Shown here piece after piece: positions 22,838 to 35,378 of a stretch of DNA of 64,000 nucleotides; within the stretch, counting starts at the first letter, position 1; each line of letters opens with the position of its first letter. The translations under genes and the position numbers were made by a program. The notes under the pieces are model-generated. The model made no database searches. It worked only from the letters and a program-made list of their open reading frames with translations, and was not told the DNA's origin. The stretch spans positions 62,001 to 126,000 of the forward strand of contig JAUIRK010000605.1 of NCBI GenBank assembly GCA_030549495.1, read 5' to 3'. This stretch comes from Nectonema munidae. Its lineage: Eukaryota > Nematomorpha > Nectonematoida > Nectonematidae.

Positions 22838-25800
22838 TTATTCATGCATAATATTGCCTACCACAAGTTGTCCTTTTATGCAGAGTTGGTCTTCACTTAA
22901 AAAATAGCCGTCTCCAACATTTCCCGCTCTTCCCCAATTTATTTTGGTTTGTAGGCCAGTCGTTTTTGCGCAGATATTTTGACAATTGTTTGGTGTTGAA
23001 GAATATTTAGCTGTAAAAGTAAGTCATTTGATATTTAATTATTTCCCGATATAACAACTCTCTTCTATATTTTAACTCGGATAAAAGACAGTTTTACTTT
23101 TAGAAAATTTGAAACCATCTCCATATATTTCTTTACAGGCGTTGTCTTCTTCACCGTAACCCACCGCGCTTTGTCCTCCCTTTAAAAAAAAGAACACTAT
23201 ATTCGAGAAACTAGATGAAAATGTCATTTACGTTATATTTGCATAATGCAATTATTGAAGATTGGCCATTACAAAATGAGCTTAAAAAATCATAGGTAGA
23301 AAAATATAATGTAAATGCATATGGAATACCCTTCACACTGTCTAGTTTTCACGTAAAAAGAATTCTTGCTTGCCGGATCTTTGTTCACTTTACATTCTCC
23401 ACTTGTCCAAGGACCGAACGCAGAAACGGGCACTATGCTGTCGTTTAAGCGTTGACACTGTAAATCTATGCATACCTGTTAATTCGAATATTTTATATTG
23501 ACTGAACAATGTCACAAATGCTTTTACTCCATCTGAGTGATCTTTGCTTAACCTTTTTGTTGAATGGTCGCAATACCAAAATTGGTTTGTGTCCAAAGTA
23601 TAATAGCTTCTTTGTTCATCCATGCAAATAGTCTCTTTACAGTCACTTACAATTTTCTAAAAAAATGTCCTTTCATATAATAATGACTTTTTTATGAAAG
23701 AAAGTTACTGAATTTATAAAAAGTTCCTATATTTATTAATAAAAAAAATTTTCTTTGTATATTAGAGAAAAATTTGAAACACAATTTCATAGATGATATT
23801 TATTCAATAGAATATTATTTAATCAATTTTGTAATATCAAATATATGGTCAGTTAAATATAGCGATAAATCAAACTAAACTCAATTTGATATATTCATAT
23901 TGTAAAAAATTTGAAAATAATAAATTTTAATGCATTTTTAGGTGTTTTTTTTTATAATTATTACTAATAATAATAACTTTATTTACAAAAGTACGAATAA
24001 TTAAAATTAATTGTTCAAAAGACAAAATTATATTTTTTTATAATACTAAGATCATAAATTAAAAAATGACCAATGAAAGTAAACTGAAATGAATAAAGTC
24101 AATTATTAAAGATGGCAAAATTAGACATTAAATTTACATCATCATGGTACAAAGGTGAGTATTCATGGCCTTCCATTTTACAAAGAGATTCTGGTGAATA
24201 ACCAAGTAAAAGTCTTTTGTTCCCTTCTAGGTGTGTTCTTGCCTGTACTTGCATGCAATCTTTATCCAAGCTAAAAACGAATGCACTGTTAGATATACCT
24301 TTGAGGAAGGGGTGGAAATGCATTTTACTTTTGTGAAAAAGAATTTATTGAACATTCTGAGAAAGTATTGAGTTCATTGAAATCTGTGTTCGATGCCATA
24401 ATTCCATAGGGGCACTTAACATCCTTATCATCATCATGTTTTGCTCCCAGACTGAAGAAAGGAATACAAAATACACAGCGTAGCGAGATAGACAGCAAAC
24501 ATACACATGGCCTGTTTCATGGGCCAATACATGAGCCACATCGTATTTGCCAGTAAAGTAGACAACAGCGTAGGCATGGCTTGGATCACAAATTACATCA
24601 CTGTAAGCCAATCCTTAAACAAATATCATGCACACCCTTCATCATCAAGAGCTTTGAGTAAGTATTTAAACGTTAACTTACCAAGAGTAGAGTCTTGGGA
24701 TGCATCCATCTTCAGTTTCCTAAAAGGAATACTGATATTAATAAGTATGAACAAAATGTAAAAAGCCTTACGGAGAAATGAGAACCACTAAATTACATTC
24801 GACATTGTTTTGCATTAAATTTTGATTTTTTAACGTTTCTAGCGATCTATGAAAATCATCCTTGTAGACTTCACCCTAAAATATTTTCCGAAAATATTGT
24901 TAGATATAGTGAGTGTTGCTTGTACGATTCTTTCAAAAGCTAAAACATGTGATTTCATTTAAGTAAACATAAAAGCCAGAATCCATATCAGAAAGCGCAA
25001 AACAGCAAAAATGAAGAATTGGAAACATTCGTATGTATTGATCATTATAGAGCAGTGGTTCCCAAACTTTTTCTGATCGTTACCCACTTTTCATACATGA
25101 TCCTTGTCTATGGCCCCACAACAATCATAGCCGGTGAATACCGTGACTAATAAGATTAATTAAAAAGGGCATTTTTCTAAAAGGTGTTTCAAGAATAAGC
25201 AAAAAAAAGAAGAAAACATAGAAAATCCACTGGATGGAAAAAGTTTATTAATCCTACGCTATGTGATTTAATCTTTGAATCTTACAAATTTGATAACATT
25301 GTAACAATTAAGTGCTCTAGTTGTGAGAGGATTCTTCTCAGTGTGTTGGTGATGTTGCAGATTATCGACAAGCTTCTTGATCCTTAGTTTTGTTTCACTT
25401 AAAGCACAACATAGGTCAAGCGTAGGTTTTATTTATGCATAGCCTCAGACTATGGCCCCCTAAATTTTACTTTATGGCCCCCCAGGAGGCCATGGCCCAC
25501 AGTTTGGGAACCAATGTTATAGAAAATGTGAATGTAATAACATCAGTTAAGCAAGAAGATGCATGTCTAAAAACCTGGCTTAAGCCTTTGTCATCGAGTA
25601 CAAATAGCATCCTCTTAGACCTCACCCCTTATCTCACGTTCCACATAACATTGTGCTTTGATTAAGTAGGAAATTATTTTTGAATTTTCTTTCCCCCTTC
25701 TAAATTGTACAAAGCATTATTTTAAAGTGATAATATTTTTTGGGCTTCTTTCACTTTTTCTTCAATAGAGAGGTATCGAAAAAAATCATGGAATTGTGAA

Positions 25801-28579
25801 AAAAGGCTTTTGGCTTTATGAAATAAATGTCATTATAAAGAGGGAAGAAGTGTTGGCTAGTCGCTAATGATCTCCAAAATATTGCACATAAATAACTTTT
25901 CATTGGAAAAAATCTAAAGTTTACAAATTTCAGAATGAGTTATTAAAATATGTAAAGAATTCACTTTCCAATCCATAGAAATTCTTTATAAGTCAATTGA
26001 ATTTTTTGAAAACAATAGAATATGCTAATTTTGGGAAAATGAAATTAAAATGTGCTCGGAAAAATTATTTTTACTTATTTCTTGTATTTCCTAGGTAAAG
26101 TAAGTTGTTGTGGAACTGCAAAAGCTAATAATGCGTTGTTTAGATGTAGACAGACAGCATGTAAGAACATTATATTATTTCAAATTATATAGAAATGAGA
26201 GATCTTGTTCATAAGGACACAAAAGAGACATTATTCAATGCATCACTATTTTTTTTATTATTGTTTCAATGACTTTCAATTTTTTCTTGTTATACCAACT
26301 TTTTTTCTTCTGTTATTATTAGTAAGGAAAATTGAAACGTATTTTGATTAAGCAATTTGTATCTGACTTACTTTGTATTGCTTAATTTCGACCAAATTGA
26401 CATCAATGCCAATTTTTCTGTATATTTCTTTGAGCTAAGAAAAAATATATATGATCTTTAGCAAATATCGAATTATTATTTATATACTAACCCATAAATC
26501 TATTTTTAACAAGTCATCTTTGCTTAAGACATCGGTAGTTAGGCAATAATCAATATTCAATCCAACGGACACTTCTCGAACACCTTCAGCATTGGGAGCT
26601 AAAATTTAGAAAAAATATTTTATGACATATCACGGATTTGCCACAAGCATTATCAATTTACATTTTATATAAAATTAGCTACAATTACTTATAAATTTTT
26701 GAAATGTTTGCTGCATTGTGCTCTCATTATGCTCACCAGTTACAACACCAATATTCTTAGAGCCTCTACTCGGAATACACAGAATTTCTTACTTCCATCA
26801 AAGAAATACGAAAAATTCAAACAATCTTTTTGTTATAAGATAACTCACTTTTGGAAGGAAAACAAGGTTTCGTTTTATGAAGAAGATGAGGAATTTTATT
26901 CCTCCTATAACAAAATTAAATCTAAATTTCTCAGTGGGTTATATTGATCAACTTGAATGTATCACTTACAGTATACTACACGCTTGAATTTATTTTAATT
27001 CAATTAAACCATTTATATTTTTTTAGATAAGTATTTTCATTAAACATGCGTTTTATCCAAAAAAATTTTTGTTCCAAAAATTTTTTATTATTAATATTAT
27101 TTTTATTTCTTTTTTTTTATTTAATTATTTAACACTTGCTTTATCCTGAACACTAACTTGGAAATATTTTACACATCACTCCCCGTTGTCATCTCTAATA
27201 CATACATATATATATATATTATTAGGTTTTTATCCTCTATTAATTTATATATTTCATTTTATTATTTCGTTCAAATAACTCACTTTTTTGTTTTCTAGTT
27301 TTTTCTGTTAATTTTATGTTCACAATTTGAAAATAAACTTCTTCTTCAAGACATTTTTGTATAATGGAAAGGTTTGTTTTATATGAAGATATTTCGACAT
27401 GCAGAAAAATAATTTACTGAAAAAACAACTTATCAAAATTAAAATAAAAAAATAATATTGAACTAAATTTTTTGACGTCTTTGCAATCACTCAGCGTCAC
27501 TTCACCTGTAAATTTGCGCAAGCTTAAAAATGGAAGAAAAATGAACCTCTTCTTCAATTTGCCGATAAGCGCTCAACCAATTTCAAAATGAGCCTATCAT
27601 TAATTCGGAATGCTTGCGATTCGGCGGTCGGCCTTTCCGAATAAGTGATTGTGATTCTTATTTTAATAAAAAATCACACTGTGCTTACTCGATTTCTCTC
27701 ACTATAAACTTGACTCGAACTAATATCCAATATCAGATGTAGGTTTAAAACACTGTGTTCATTGGTAGGACACTTCCCATATTTATTTGTATTAAAAAGA
27801 CGTCTGACACGAAAAAACATCTAGACACACACACACTTAGGAATACAAAGATATATACATAATATTGAGAGCTTCTCATAGACTGAAATATTTAAATCGC
27901 TCTAAAAGAGCGGTATAGTGTGCGAGCAACATTGGGATGTAGAAATTGTACACAAAATCGAGACAAATTTTCTTGTTTAACCCATTAACGACCAATGTTC
28001 CTATTTTGGAACATAAGTAATTTCTCTTTGTCTGCTTTTTTTTAAAATTTTTAAAAAAAATTTTTGGTTTTTTTTAATTTTTTTTTTTTTTTGTTTTAAA
28101 AGGGGGTTAAGCTCGCCCAAGCAATTGCTTTAACATTCTTCAGCATAAAAAAAGTGAGAGAGTGATAAACTTGCTTCCTATAAACTGGGGGAATGAGAAC
28201 AATGAATCATTAGAAGAGGCAGGAAATTTGGAAAATCGCTTCGCTGAATTGACTGCTATTAATTGCCTCCTATAATTCTGTTCAACCAGGATCGCAATCC
28301 GTAACACGAGTTTCAACTCGCACAATCACTCCCTTAGCACTACCGGCCTCTCTGCACCTATCCTCAATCCTAAATAAAAAACACTTGTAAAAGATTTTAA
28401 TCGATGAAAATCATACGGTTATCATTTTGATTGAAATAAATTGGAATAATCATATTAAGTTTATATCGTTTTAAACATACTGCTGATATAAAGCAGCTTG
28501 TTAAGTAGTATGTATCAAAGTTCTTACCCTTGCTAACACCAGCATGAACAAGAACAAAAATTGAAAAAAATGTGAGCAT
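22838..28579 (-). CDS. ADAMTS-like secreted metalloprotease (M12B), 12 exons
   Basis: Exons run 28579-28528, 26598-26492, 26434-26372, 24875-24772, 24719-24682, 24613-24505, 24451-24329, 24270-24138, 23656-23528, 23457-about 23330, 23179-23098 and 23010-22838 (stop). All have GT/AG sites, and all junctions but one keep frame, giving about 410 residues. Exon 1 encodes a short signal peptide (MLTFFSIFVLVHAGVS). The catalytic domain begins REVSVGLNIDYCL and has STLGLAYSDVICD, the zinc motif HETGHVLGAKHD and the metzincin Met-turn region CPYGIMAS. A disintegrin-like part (LLLGYSPESLCKMEG), a divergent thrombospondin-1-like module (FGPWTSGEC, KTRQCEG) and a Cys-rich end (NNCQNICAKTTG, LCIKGQ) follow. 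This is the order seen in ADAMTS proteases. No prodomain or spacer is visible. The donor of the tenth exon is uncertain: the GT at 23329 breaks frame, whereas one at 23352 keeps it but drops KTRQCEG. Identity at family level is strong; the orthologue is unknown. Confidence 0.85.
25053..25516. mobile_element. hAT (Charlie-like) MITE in protease intron
   Basis: The ends CAGTGGTTCCCAAACTTTTT and the inverted CATTGGTTCCCAAACTGTGG are flanked by near-identical 8-bp direct repeats TTATAGAG (25045-25052) and TTATAGAA (25517-25524), the hAT target size. Length is 464 bp with no coding capacity. It lies in the large intron between the third and fourth exons of the metalloprotease. Confidence 0.88.
27974..28015. 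mobile_element. Possible piggyBac-type end
   Basis: TTTAACCCATTAACGACC is followed by the perfect inverted repeat TGTTCC-TATTTT-GGAACA. The style fits a piggyBac terminus, but no partner end was seen. It sits in the first intron of the metalloprotease. Confidence 0.3.
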
Positions 28580-28599
28580 TGTTATAATGTAGAAATTGA

Positions 28600-29925
28600 C
28601 TTTAATTTTTGGGCAAAACTACGCTATATTCAAGCTTTATTGACACACTTTTGTTAGAAATAAAACAAAGGAGAAGTGAATAACTATTTAAATTCCCTTT
28701 AAAAGCAGAGAATATTTGTCTGTTCCTCATCGCATGCTGTTTTTCAATTTGTTTATTTATAAGTATAGTATTGTTACGTTTTACACAGAAAATATTAAAA
28801 TTGATTTATCTGTTTACTTAGCAAAGAAAAGCAGCCGTAAAAGTGAAAGAGTGTATTTCTCGCTAAATTGTCTGCATCGTAGTTTTATATATTATTATAC
28901 AAGGATATTTTTATCAAAAAAAAAAGATGACAAAATTTAGAATTTTTAAAAATGAATTTGCAAATATACAAGTTCGACGAGTAATAAAATATCTAAACAA
29001 AATTTATTACGCACAGTTTATAAATTTTGTAGAGTATAATATAATTTTTATAGATTTAAAATTATACTCAAAATAAAATATCTTTATTTTTATTTAACTA
29101 GCTGTTTAATTATCTGGTTAGTTGGTTAGTGATTTGGTTAGTTTACTTATGTTGGATTAGATAAATCAAGTCAACTATTTAAAAAATATAAATAAATATT
29201 TTTTTATGAAATTTGATGCTCATGTAATGAAGTAATTGCAAAATAGTTGTGCAAAGGGGAAATGCAAACTACAATTTTCTTCATCATTGTTTATGACATT
29301 GAAAATTTAATATGGATCCTATTACTTAAATAAAAAAAATTTCTTTTCTATTTTCATTTCAATGAATAACATAAAAACGCGTGTAAATTTTTTTGAAAAA
29401 TTTGAAAGAGAAGGATTCCCTCATCGAGTTTAATTTATCACTAGAAATGTTTCTATTTATTGGCATAAAAAACTGGAGCACAACCATTTAAAAAAGCAAA
29501 TTCAATAAATAAATGAATTTTTATTTGATGAAATAAATTTTTTCGATGATGCTCAATTTAACGTAGTTGTTTTTCTTCGCCATCTTTTGTTAATAATTCA
29601 TTTGTATTCTTCTACACGTTTTACTGTTATTGCATAAAATCGTGCATCCTGATTTAAAATCTTGCACAAAAGCAGTACAACGCCACGATACTGACGTTTC
29701 GATTGGGATCCCTGCAAAGATGAGCCCCAATCATCTGAGGACAATATTTTTTACGAAAATAGTATATAGATGAGATAATTGATGAACTCAATGTCAAAAG
29801 TTTTCACAAGGCGAGCTGAACGATTTGGTTTTAAAGTTTGAATTTATCAAAAGATTACATATACAGAGAAATCCAAGGGAAAAGTAAACTTCCATAGCTG
29901 GGCAGTTGGTAAGGATAGTCACAAT
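28600..29925. other. Upstream region of the metalloprotease; otherwise empty
   Basis: This is the 5' flank of the minus-strand metalloprotease, and its promoter should lie in the first few hundred bases. A weak TTTTAAA motif at 28697-28704 is the only TATA-like candidate I see. The remainder is A+T-rich with no gene. The plus-strand frame at 28716-28940 has no recognisable content. Confidence 0.35.
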
Positions 29926-30000
29926 CAGAAATCGAACGCACCATCTGGATCCGAACCCACGCTCTTACCCACTAGATCCTATAGTTATCTTAGCTCCAGG
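29925..30000 (-). repeat. tRNA-headed SINE candidate
   Basis: The minus strand carries a box A-like TAGTGGGTAAGAGCG and, at about the spacing of a tRNA gene, a box B-like GCGTTCGATTTCT, plus GGGTTCGGATCC. It does not fold into an obvious complete cloverleaf, so a decayed tRNA-derived SINE is more likely than a tRNA gene. Confidence 0.4.
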
Positions 30001-30276
30001 CAAATCGGTTTGGTTGAGCAGACGCTTTAATCAATCAAGAGCAATTTGGTAAGAAAGTATATAGTAAATTTTATTAAGGTATAATTTAATCAGAAGACTG
30101 CTTTCTTCAGAGGAAGAAGATATGAGTGAAGACAGCTTTCAAAACATTTTCACCAAGACACTCTTTATACCAATTCCAGTAAATCTTCTACACACAGCAT
30201 CACTGCAAGTAATTAAGCTTTAATTTTTATCTCCCAGTCTCATAAATGAGTACTGCAAACACGGAAGAGTACCAAG

Positions 30277-30454
30277 CAGGGGCGTAGCCAGAGGGGCAAG
30301 GGGGCAGTGCCCCCCCCCCCCCCCAATACCTTTTCTGCCCTCCAAATACCTTTTCTGCCCCCTCCAAAATACTAATTATTTTATTTCCAATATGCTTGCC
30401 CCCCCCTAAATTCCTTGCATGCCCCCCAACTTCCATTTTTTGGCTACGCCACTG
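30277..30454. mobile_element. hAT MITE with perfect 8-bp target duplication
   Basis: The ends CAGGGGCGTAGCCA and the inverted CAGTGGCGTAGCCA are flanked by exact GTACCAAG direct repeats at 30269-30276 and 30455-30462. Length is 178 bp. The inside is a poly-C tract and short CCTTTTCTGCCC repeats. It is non-coding. Confidence 0.92.
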
Positions 30455-30469
30455 GTACCAAGGGATACA

Positions 30470-31770
30470 GTAAAACACAAGGTATAAGAAATAAATATTA
30501 ACTATACATTTATATATAGAAAAATACATGAATGTGTTGTATTATTGCGAAACTTATGTTTAACGAACATGTTATTTAGATAAATTTAAAAAGACTTATT
30601 TTAAAGTGAATAAAAGTATATACAGCTAAAATCAAAAAGAAATACTCTGTTGTCGAGAATATACTCCACATATATACTCTCTTCTATATGTTGCTCTCAA
30701 GGAGATGATTTCTTCGCCTGCCAGCTTTTTTCCTCTTTCGATAATTGTGTTGATATTTGTGTACAATTGTTTCAAATATTTTTTTTCGTCAATCAACACC
30801 AAAAAATTCCTCACTTCTTTAAAATCTCACTTTTTTTAGGTAATATTTTTAAGACGCAGTTTGATGTTAAAATTTTTAAGTAAAAAAAATTTTGTGCCTA
30901 TTTTATAGCAAACTTTTAAAAAAAAATCCTTTTGTCCTTGTTAACTTTTATCTTAGGGCCGTATGCAACCACCCAATGTCTTTTTTGTGCTCAAAAATAA
31001 GCTTTCTAACTTTGACATAAAAAAATAAGATTGCATGATTGGTTTGTCGAATTACAAATTATACAGCGAGACATGAGAGCATTTGATTTGATTAAGATAT
31101 ACTTTGCGAGTGTGAAAATCAGAATAATGTGGAAGAAAAACATTGGAAAAATGTGTTAGATTCAATACTGTATCAGGCAACAGGATTGTCCAATATTCGA
31201 GTGTGGGATAAACGAGGTCTGACTGTATTATCAATGGATCTATTAATACAAGCCTTTTCATACGGTCTTCAGAAAATAGACATTTTTAACCTTCAAAAAC
31301 CAAATAAGTACTGAATTGGATCAACCAAAAGTTCTGTTTGCTAAAATTTAAAAAAGAGATCTTGATTACATCTTCTTGCAGATGTTTGAATAAATTTACT
31401 TTAAAAATTAAGATACTATAATATGAAGAAAAATGAATCGTTTTATTTATTATATGCTAAAAAGATTGAATCATTAAAATTTTAAAATAATTTAACTTAA
31501 AATTTTTTTTAAATATATTAACAAAATCATATTATTGATTTCTTTTACTACTTTTATTGCACATTTTACTTTAACATGCTTGCCGCTTAAGTTGTAAATT
31601 TTTAAATGCGGTCCTTTTACGAAAAAGTTTTCCCACCTCTGACGTAGAAGTTAATGATGCGATTACAAATGGACTTTATGAAATCGACTTAATAAAATCT
31701 CTGCAGTTATGGTGCGATTGCGAGCCCAGAGTGCAAGTATAATGTCGCGTAATAATGCTCGTGTTTTTAT
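30470..31770. other. A+T-rich stretch, nothing recognised
   Basis: Short overlapping frames on both strands (60-77 residues) look random. No terminal repeats or RNA genes are supported. Confidence 0.35.
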
Positions 31771-31781
31771 TGGACAAAAAT

Positions 31782-32111
31782 GAGAGATGTATCGGATATC
31801 CGTAAAAATTTTGGATTCTCCTAACACCCTAATCCGTGGATCATTTAAGATTCAACAATCGCACCCGCAATTTGCAAACATTTCCATTTTTCCGTATATC
31901 GCAAAGTTTTTTTTCTGAATCTTTGAATTTTTACTTCATCCAAAATTTTTATGATAAGTATTTCTTTATGATAACGCATATAAATTCACATGTTCTACCT
32001 AAATTTTTAAGTAGTATAACACTTAAAAAATTAATTCAAACATCCGCTAGAATGTCAAAAGTGTATCCTCATCCGCGGATACAAAAAAATTTCACGCACG
32101 ATACATCTGTA
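31782..32111. mobile_element. hAT-like MITE
   Basis: The left end GAGAGATGTATCGG is matched by the inverted right end TACAGATGTATCG, with direct ACAAAAAT repeats at 31774-31781 and 32112-32119. Inside are CCGCTAGAATGTCAAAAG and CCGCGGATACAAAAAAATTT, shared with 5500-5779. The target duplication is A-rich and so weaker evidence. Confidence 0.65.
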
Positions 32112-32645
32112 ACAAAAATCATTTCATAATAAATTTTGAAAATTATATTAAAAAAAAGTTCGCCTCTTTCCCAAAATTTTGAGGATGTGCTCCTCTGATC
32201 TAAAGAAGTTACTTTCATTTTTTTCTTAAATATAATAATTTATTGATGGAATAAATGTGATATTCTGTTCTGACAGTTTAATTTAATAAAATTCAAGAGG
32301 AATGAAAGTGAGTGAACCTGAAACACTTTACATTTGCATTAAGGACTGCGGTGGCCATCCTAAAATTTAAAGCAATATTCTGTAAAAAAATTTTTGACAC
32401 AAATGCCATCGAAAATTAATACATTAGCAAAATGATAAAAATTTAATGACAAAAATTTATAACAGTGTATCGTTCGCAGTATGAACCATGGCTTTTTTTC
32501 AACTCTGTTTTTCTCCCATCATTAAAATATGTAAGCCTATTCAAAGACAATATGTCATTTTCAATCAGACGAAATAATTGAAGACATGAACAGAAAAGTA
32601 AGTAAAGAGGAGATCAATAAATAAAATGACACAGATCGCATAAGA

Positions 32646-33464
32646 CAGGGATGTCCAACTAAAACAAGCAGCGGGCCATTTAGAAAAGTTATTGGACACG
32701 GTCGGGCCGTACCTATTTAAAAAAATAACAATAATTTTTTTATAAAATATTTATCAGAAACTTTTTTATCCTGATTACTGATTATCACAATTTTTATGAA
32801 AATTAAACATAAAATGAGTAGTTAATTGAAAGAGTTATTTTTATTTATAAAAGCTGTCTCTCACTTTTACAAATAATTCAAATTCAAATTTTTCAAATGA
32901 AAACATTGGGATTAATGTGTCAATACGCTATTTTATATTAAGTGAATTAATACTTGTAATCTATTTACAGTTCACTTGTATCATTGAGAGCTTCTTTGAC
33001 ATCTTTTGTCTTTTGCCAAAACGTCAATTTGTGGTTTGATTTTATTTGATGCAGCTATCCGTAGAGAAGATTATAAGTTTTCATCGGTCAGTCTTGTGCG
33101 CAAATAATTTTTGTTAAGCTTCATCAGTGAAAAAAATTTCTCGCATTTATACGTACTCCCAAACATACAAACTATTTTTTTGACCAAATGAATCAGCTTT
33201 GGAAACTGGCTTCCATCAAGACTTGAGTAGAATTTGGGAATAAAATTTAGAAAAAATTTGTTTAAGCTCCAATGATATTTTAAAAATCATAATCCTATCT
33301 ATATTTTGATAGAAACTTAAAGTTTTTATAACAAATTTGTTGAAATTTTTATAAACTAATATCTATATAATTTAACATCAACCTTATCTCATTTTCTTAG
33401 AGGGCCGCAGAAATTTGCCTTGCGGGCCGCATGCGGCCCGCGGGCCGCGTGTTGGACACCACTG
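32646..33464 (-). mobile_element. hAT element with transposase C-terminal remnant
   Basis: The ends CAGGGATGTCCAACT and the inverted CAGTGGTGTCCAACACG are flanked by 8-bp repeats GCATAAGA (32638-32645) and GCATAAGG (33465-33472). Between about 33250 and 32960 the minus strand encodes the C-terminal hAT dimerisation region: LDGSQFPKLIHLVKKIVCMF, GSTYKCEKFFSLMKLNKNYL, RTRLTDENLYSLLRIAASNK and IKPQIDVL. This is the GTF2IRD2/EPM2AIP-like hAT branch. The N-terminal catalytic part is deleted, so the 819-bp copy is non-autonomous. The right end is rich in GGGCCGC, typical of this family. Confidence 0.88.
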
Positions 33465-33474
33465 GCATAAGGAA

Positions 33475-35090
33475 TATAAGGATCACGCATGAAGACAACC
33501 ATTTGCAAAACGTAGTAAAAACATCAAAGAGGACAAGGATAGTGTTATGCTTGCAACGCAATTTCTTTTTTTCGTCAAACGTTCATCTTTTCTCAGTATC
33601 CTGCATGAAAGTTGATATGGAGTTTTTCTCCATTAGCCCGTCATTCGTAGGTCATTCGTAAATGCCACGCACTGCGAGGGTTTGGCGATGATACAGACTT
33701 TCCACAACTCTTGCATGTTTTCATTCTCTTGGAACGACATTTCAAACAAGCTAAATTTTGTCAAAAGCTTTTTTTAAGACCCAATGTATCTTCTTTTAGT
33801 AGAACATAAATGCTGCATTTCTTGTAGAATATAGATTGGTGCCAAATTTCCGGTATCAGGAAGTATTTTAAGTGATATCGATTTGGCGGTATATGCTAAA
33901 AAAAGAAAAATGATCCCAAGTTCATTATTCATATACATTCACCCTCGAGTAAACGGAAATTCTAAGTTCTGCTATTTTATTCTTTTGTCCTACCGTACTA
34001 GATCCACCAACTTAAATTTAAGATTGGCACAAGATATAAGTTCCAAAACATTTTCAGGGATTATAGTTTGGTTGGGCATGGGCATCCTATTCTAGAGGTA
34101 TCGTATATATGCATATTTTGTAATTAGAGGACAACGGTCGAATTCAGGTCGTACTTTGTTCAAAATCTAACGTACCCTTAAATTGTCTATATTATATCCT
34201 GGTTTTCTTCCATTATAAAGAATTCAAATGTTTATACTGTTAGGTAGTGTTCTTGCGACCCATTGAAGTTTATTCCCTATTTGGGCGGGTTTTCATTAAG
34301 ATTGTTTCGTTTACCAAGTAGTATTTCTATATTAGAAATATAAATTGTTGTAAACAAACTTAAATCAAGGTATAGTTATGCAGTACAAGATGCTGTTCCG
34401 GATCTATTAGTTTCTTGCATTCGCTTTCATTCTCCTCCATCTTTCCTTTCTTCATGAATGTTGTTAAATTTTGTAAAAAATTTCCTTTGTTTATTTTAAT
34501 TATAGAGAGATGTCAACTCATCTTTTTGTTCAACTGAGCGCTCTCATGTCTCTGGAAACAAATGCAAGCAACGCTATGCAGAAAAATACAGACAAAAATA
34601 TAATAATAATAAACGCTGTCAAAAGCAAATAAATACGACTCAGACACAGGGTGACAATATAAAAAGAAGGAACGCATATATATTATTCTGTATATATTCT
34701 GCCTTGTCTAGTTGGAGTTTTCAAAATCATTTTGGCAAGGCAAAAACAACGCAATGTCTTTGTTTACTTTTCGAAGCATTGCTGTAGATCTTTCATACTC
34801 TGTTTCGTTGTAACAATGATGTCTCTCGGTATAATGCAGTAAAAATGTTCAGATATATCATGTTTGCTAAAGGCTTATAAAATTTTAATATATAAATTTT
34901 TCATAAAATTTTTCAATAATAACCTTATAGATGGTTAGGGTATTATGATATATAATTGCTAATTGTCTAATGAATTAACTTTACTCAATTTTAATTTCAA
35001 AAATAAAAATTTTTGACAATTTGTCATGTTTTTATTCAAAGTATTTGTTATAGTATTTAACGCCATCTAAAAAATACTCAAAATGTTTCT
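33475..35090. other. Intergenic stretch, nothing recognised
   Basis: Short frames at 33431-33661 and 33883-34095 have no recognisable domain. No repeats with defined ends were found. Confidence 0.35.
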
Positions 35091-35102
35091 GGTTCTGTAT
35101 AC

Positions 35103-35378
35103 CAGTATCAGATCCAAGATGAAGGCCTCATTGGCCTAGCCTCCCTACCTCCCCCTCCCCCCTATTAAAAATGGCTTCGAAAATTACCCTTACTAATTTT
35201 GCTTTTTCCTAAAACAATACTTTTTGGTAGTTTACGTTTATATCAACGATATGACAAGTTGAATTCTAAAAGACATAATACAGCTGTCGTATTCTCTGAA
35301 GACTTTTAGCAAAATTGCAAAAAATTTAAATAGATTTCGCCCCCCCCCCCCTATGAGAAATTTCTGGATCCGCCACTG
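35103..35378 (-). mobile_element. hAT MITE, internal-deletion relative of the 44-kb element
   Basis: Exact 8-bp duplications CTGTATAC lie at 35095-35102 and 35379-35386. The ends are CAGTATCAGATCC and the inverted CAGTGGCGGATCCAGAAATT. Its interior (CGTATTCTCTGAAGACTTTT, then AGCAAAATTGCAAAA, and GGCTTCGAAAATTACCCTTA) is the reverse complement of the 3' part of the hAT copy ending at 44652. It is 276 bp long and derives from that family by internal deletion. Confidence 0.92.

Noticed and set aside
28140-28381. Possible extra exon of the metalloprotease (acceptor-like site then an open stretch)
   Set aside because: The open frame has a stop early in the phase required by exon 1 and shows no prodomain pattern. 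Direct splicing of exon 1 to 26598 fits better.
30227-30529. 100-residue minus-strand frame with a Gly-rich stretch ending in CPSGYAP
   Set aside because: It is the translated C/G tract and terminal repeats of the hAT MITE at 30277-30454, not a gene.
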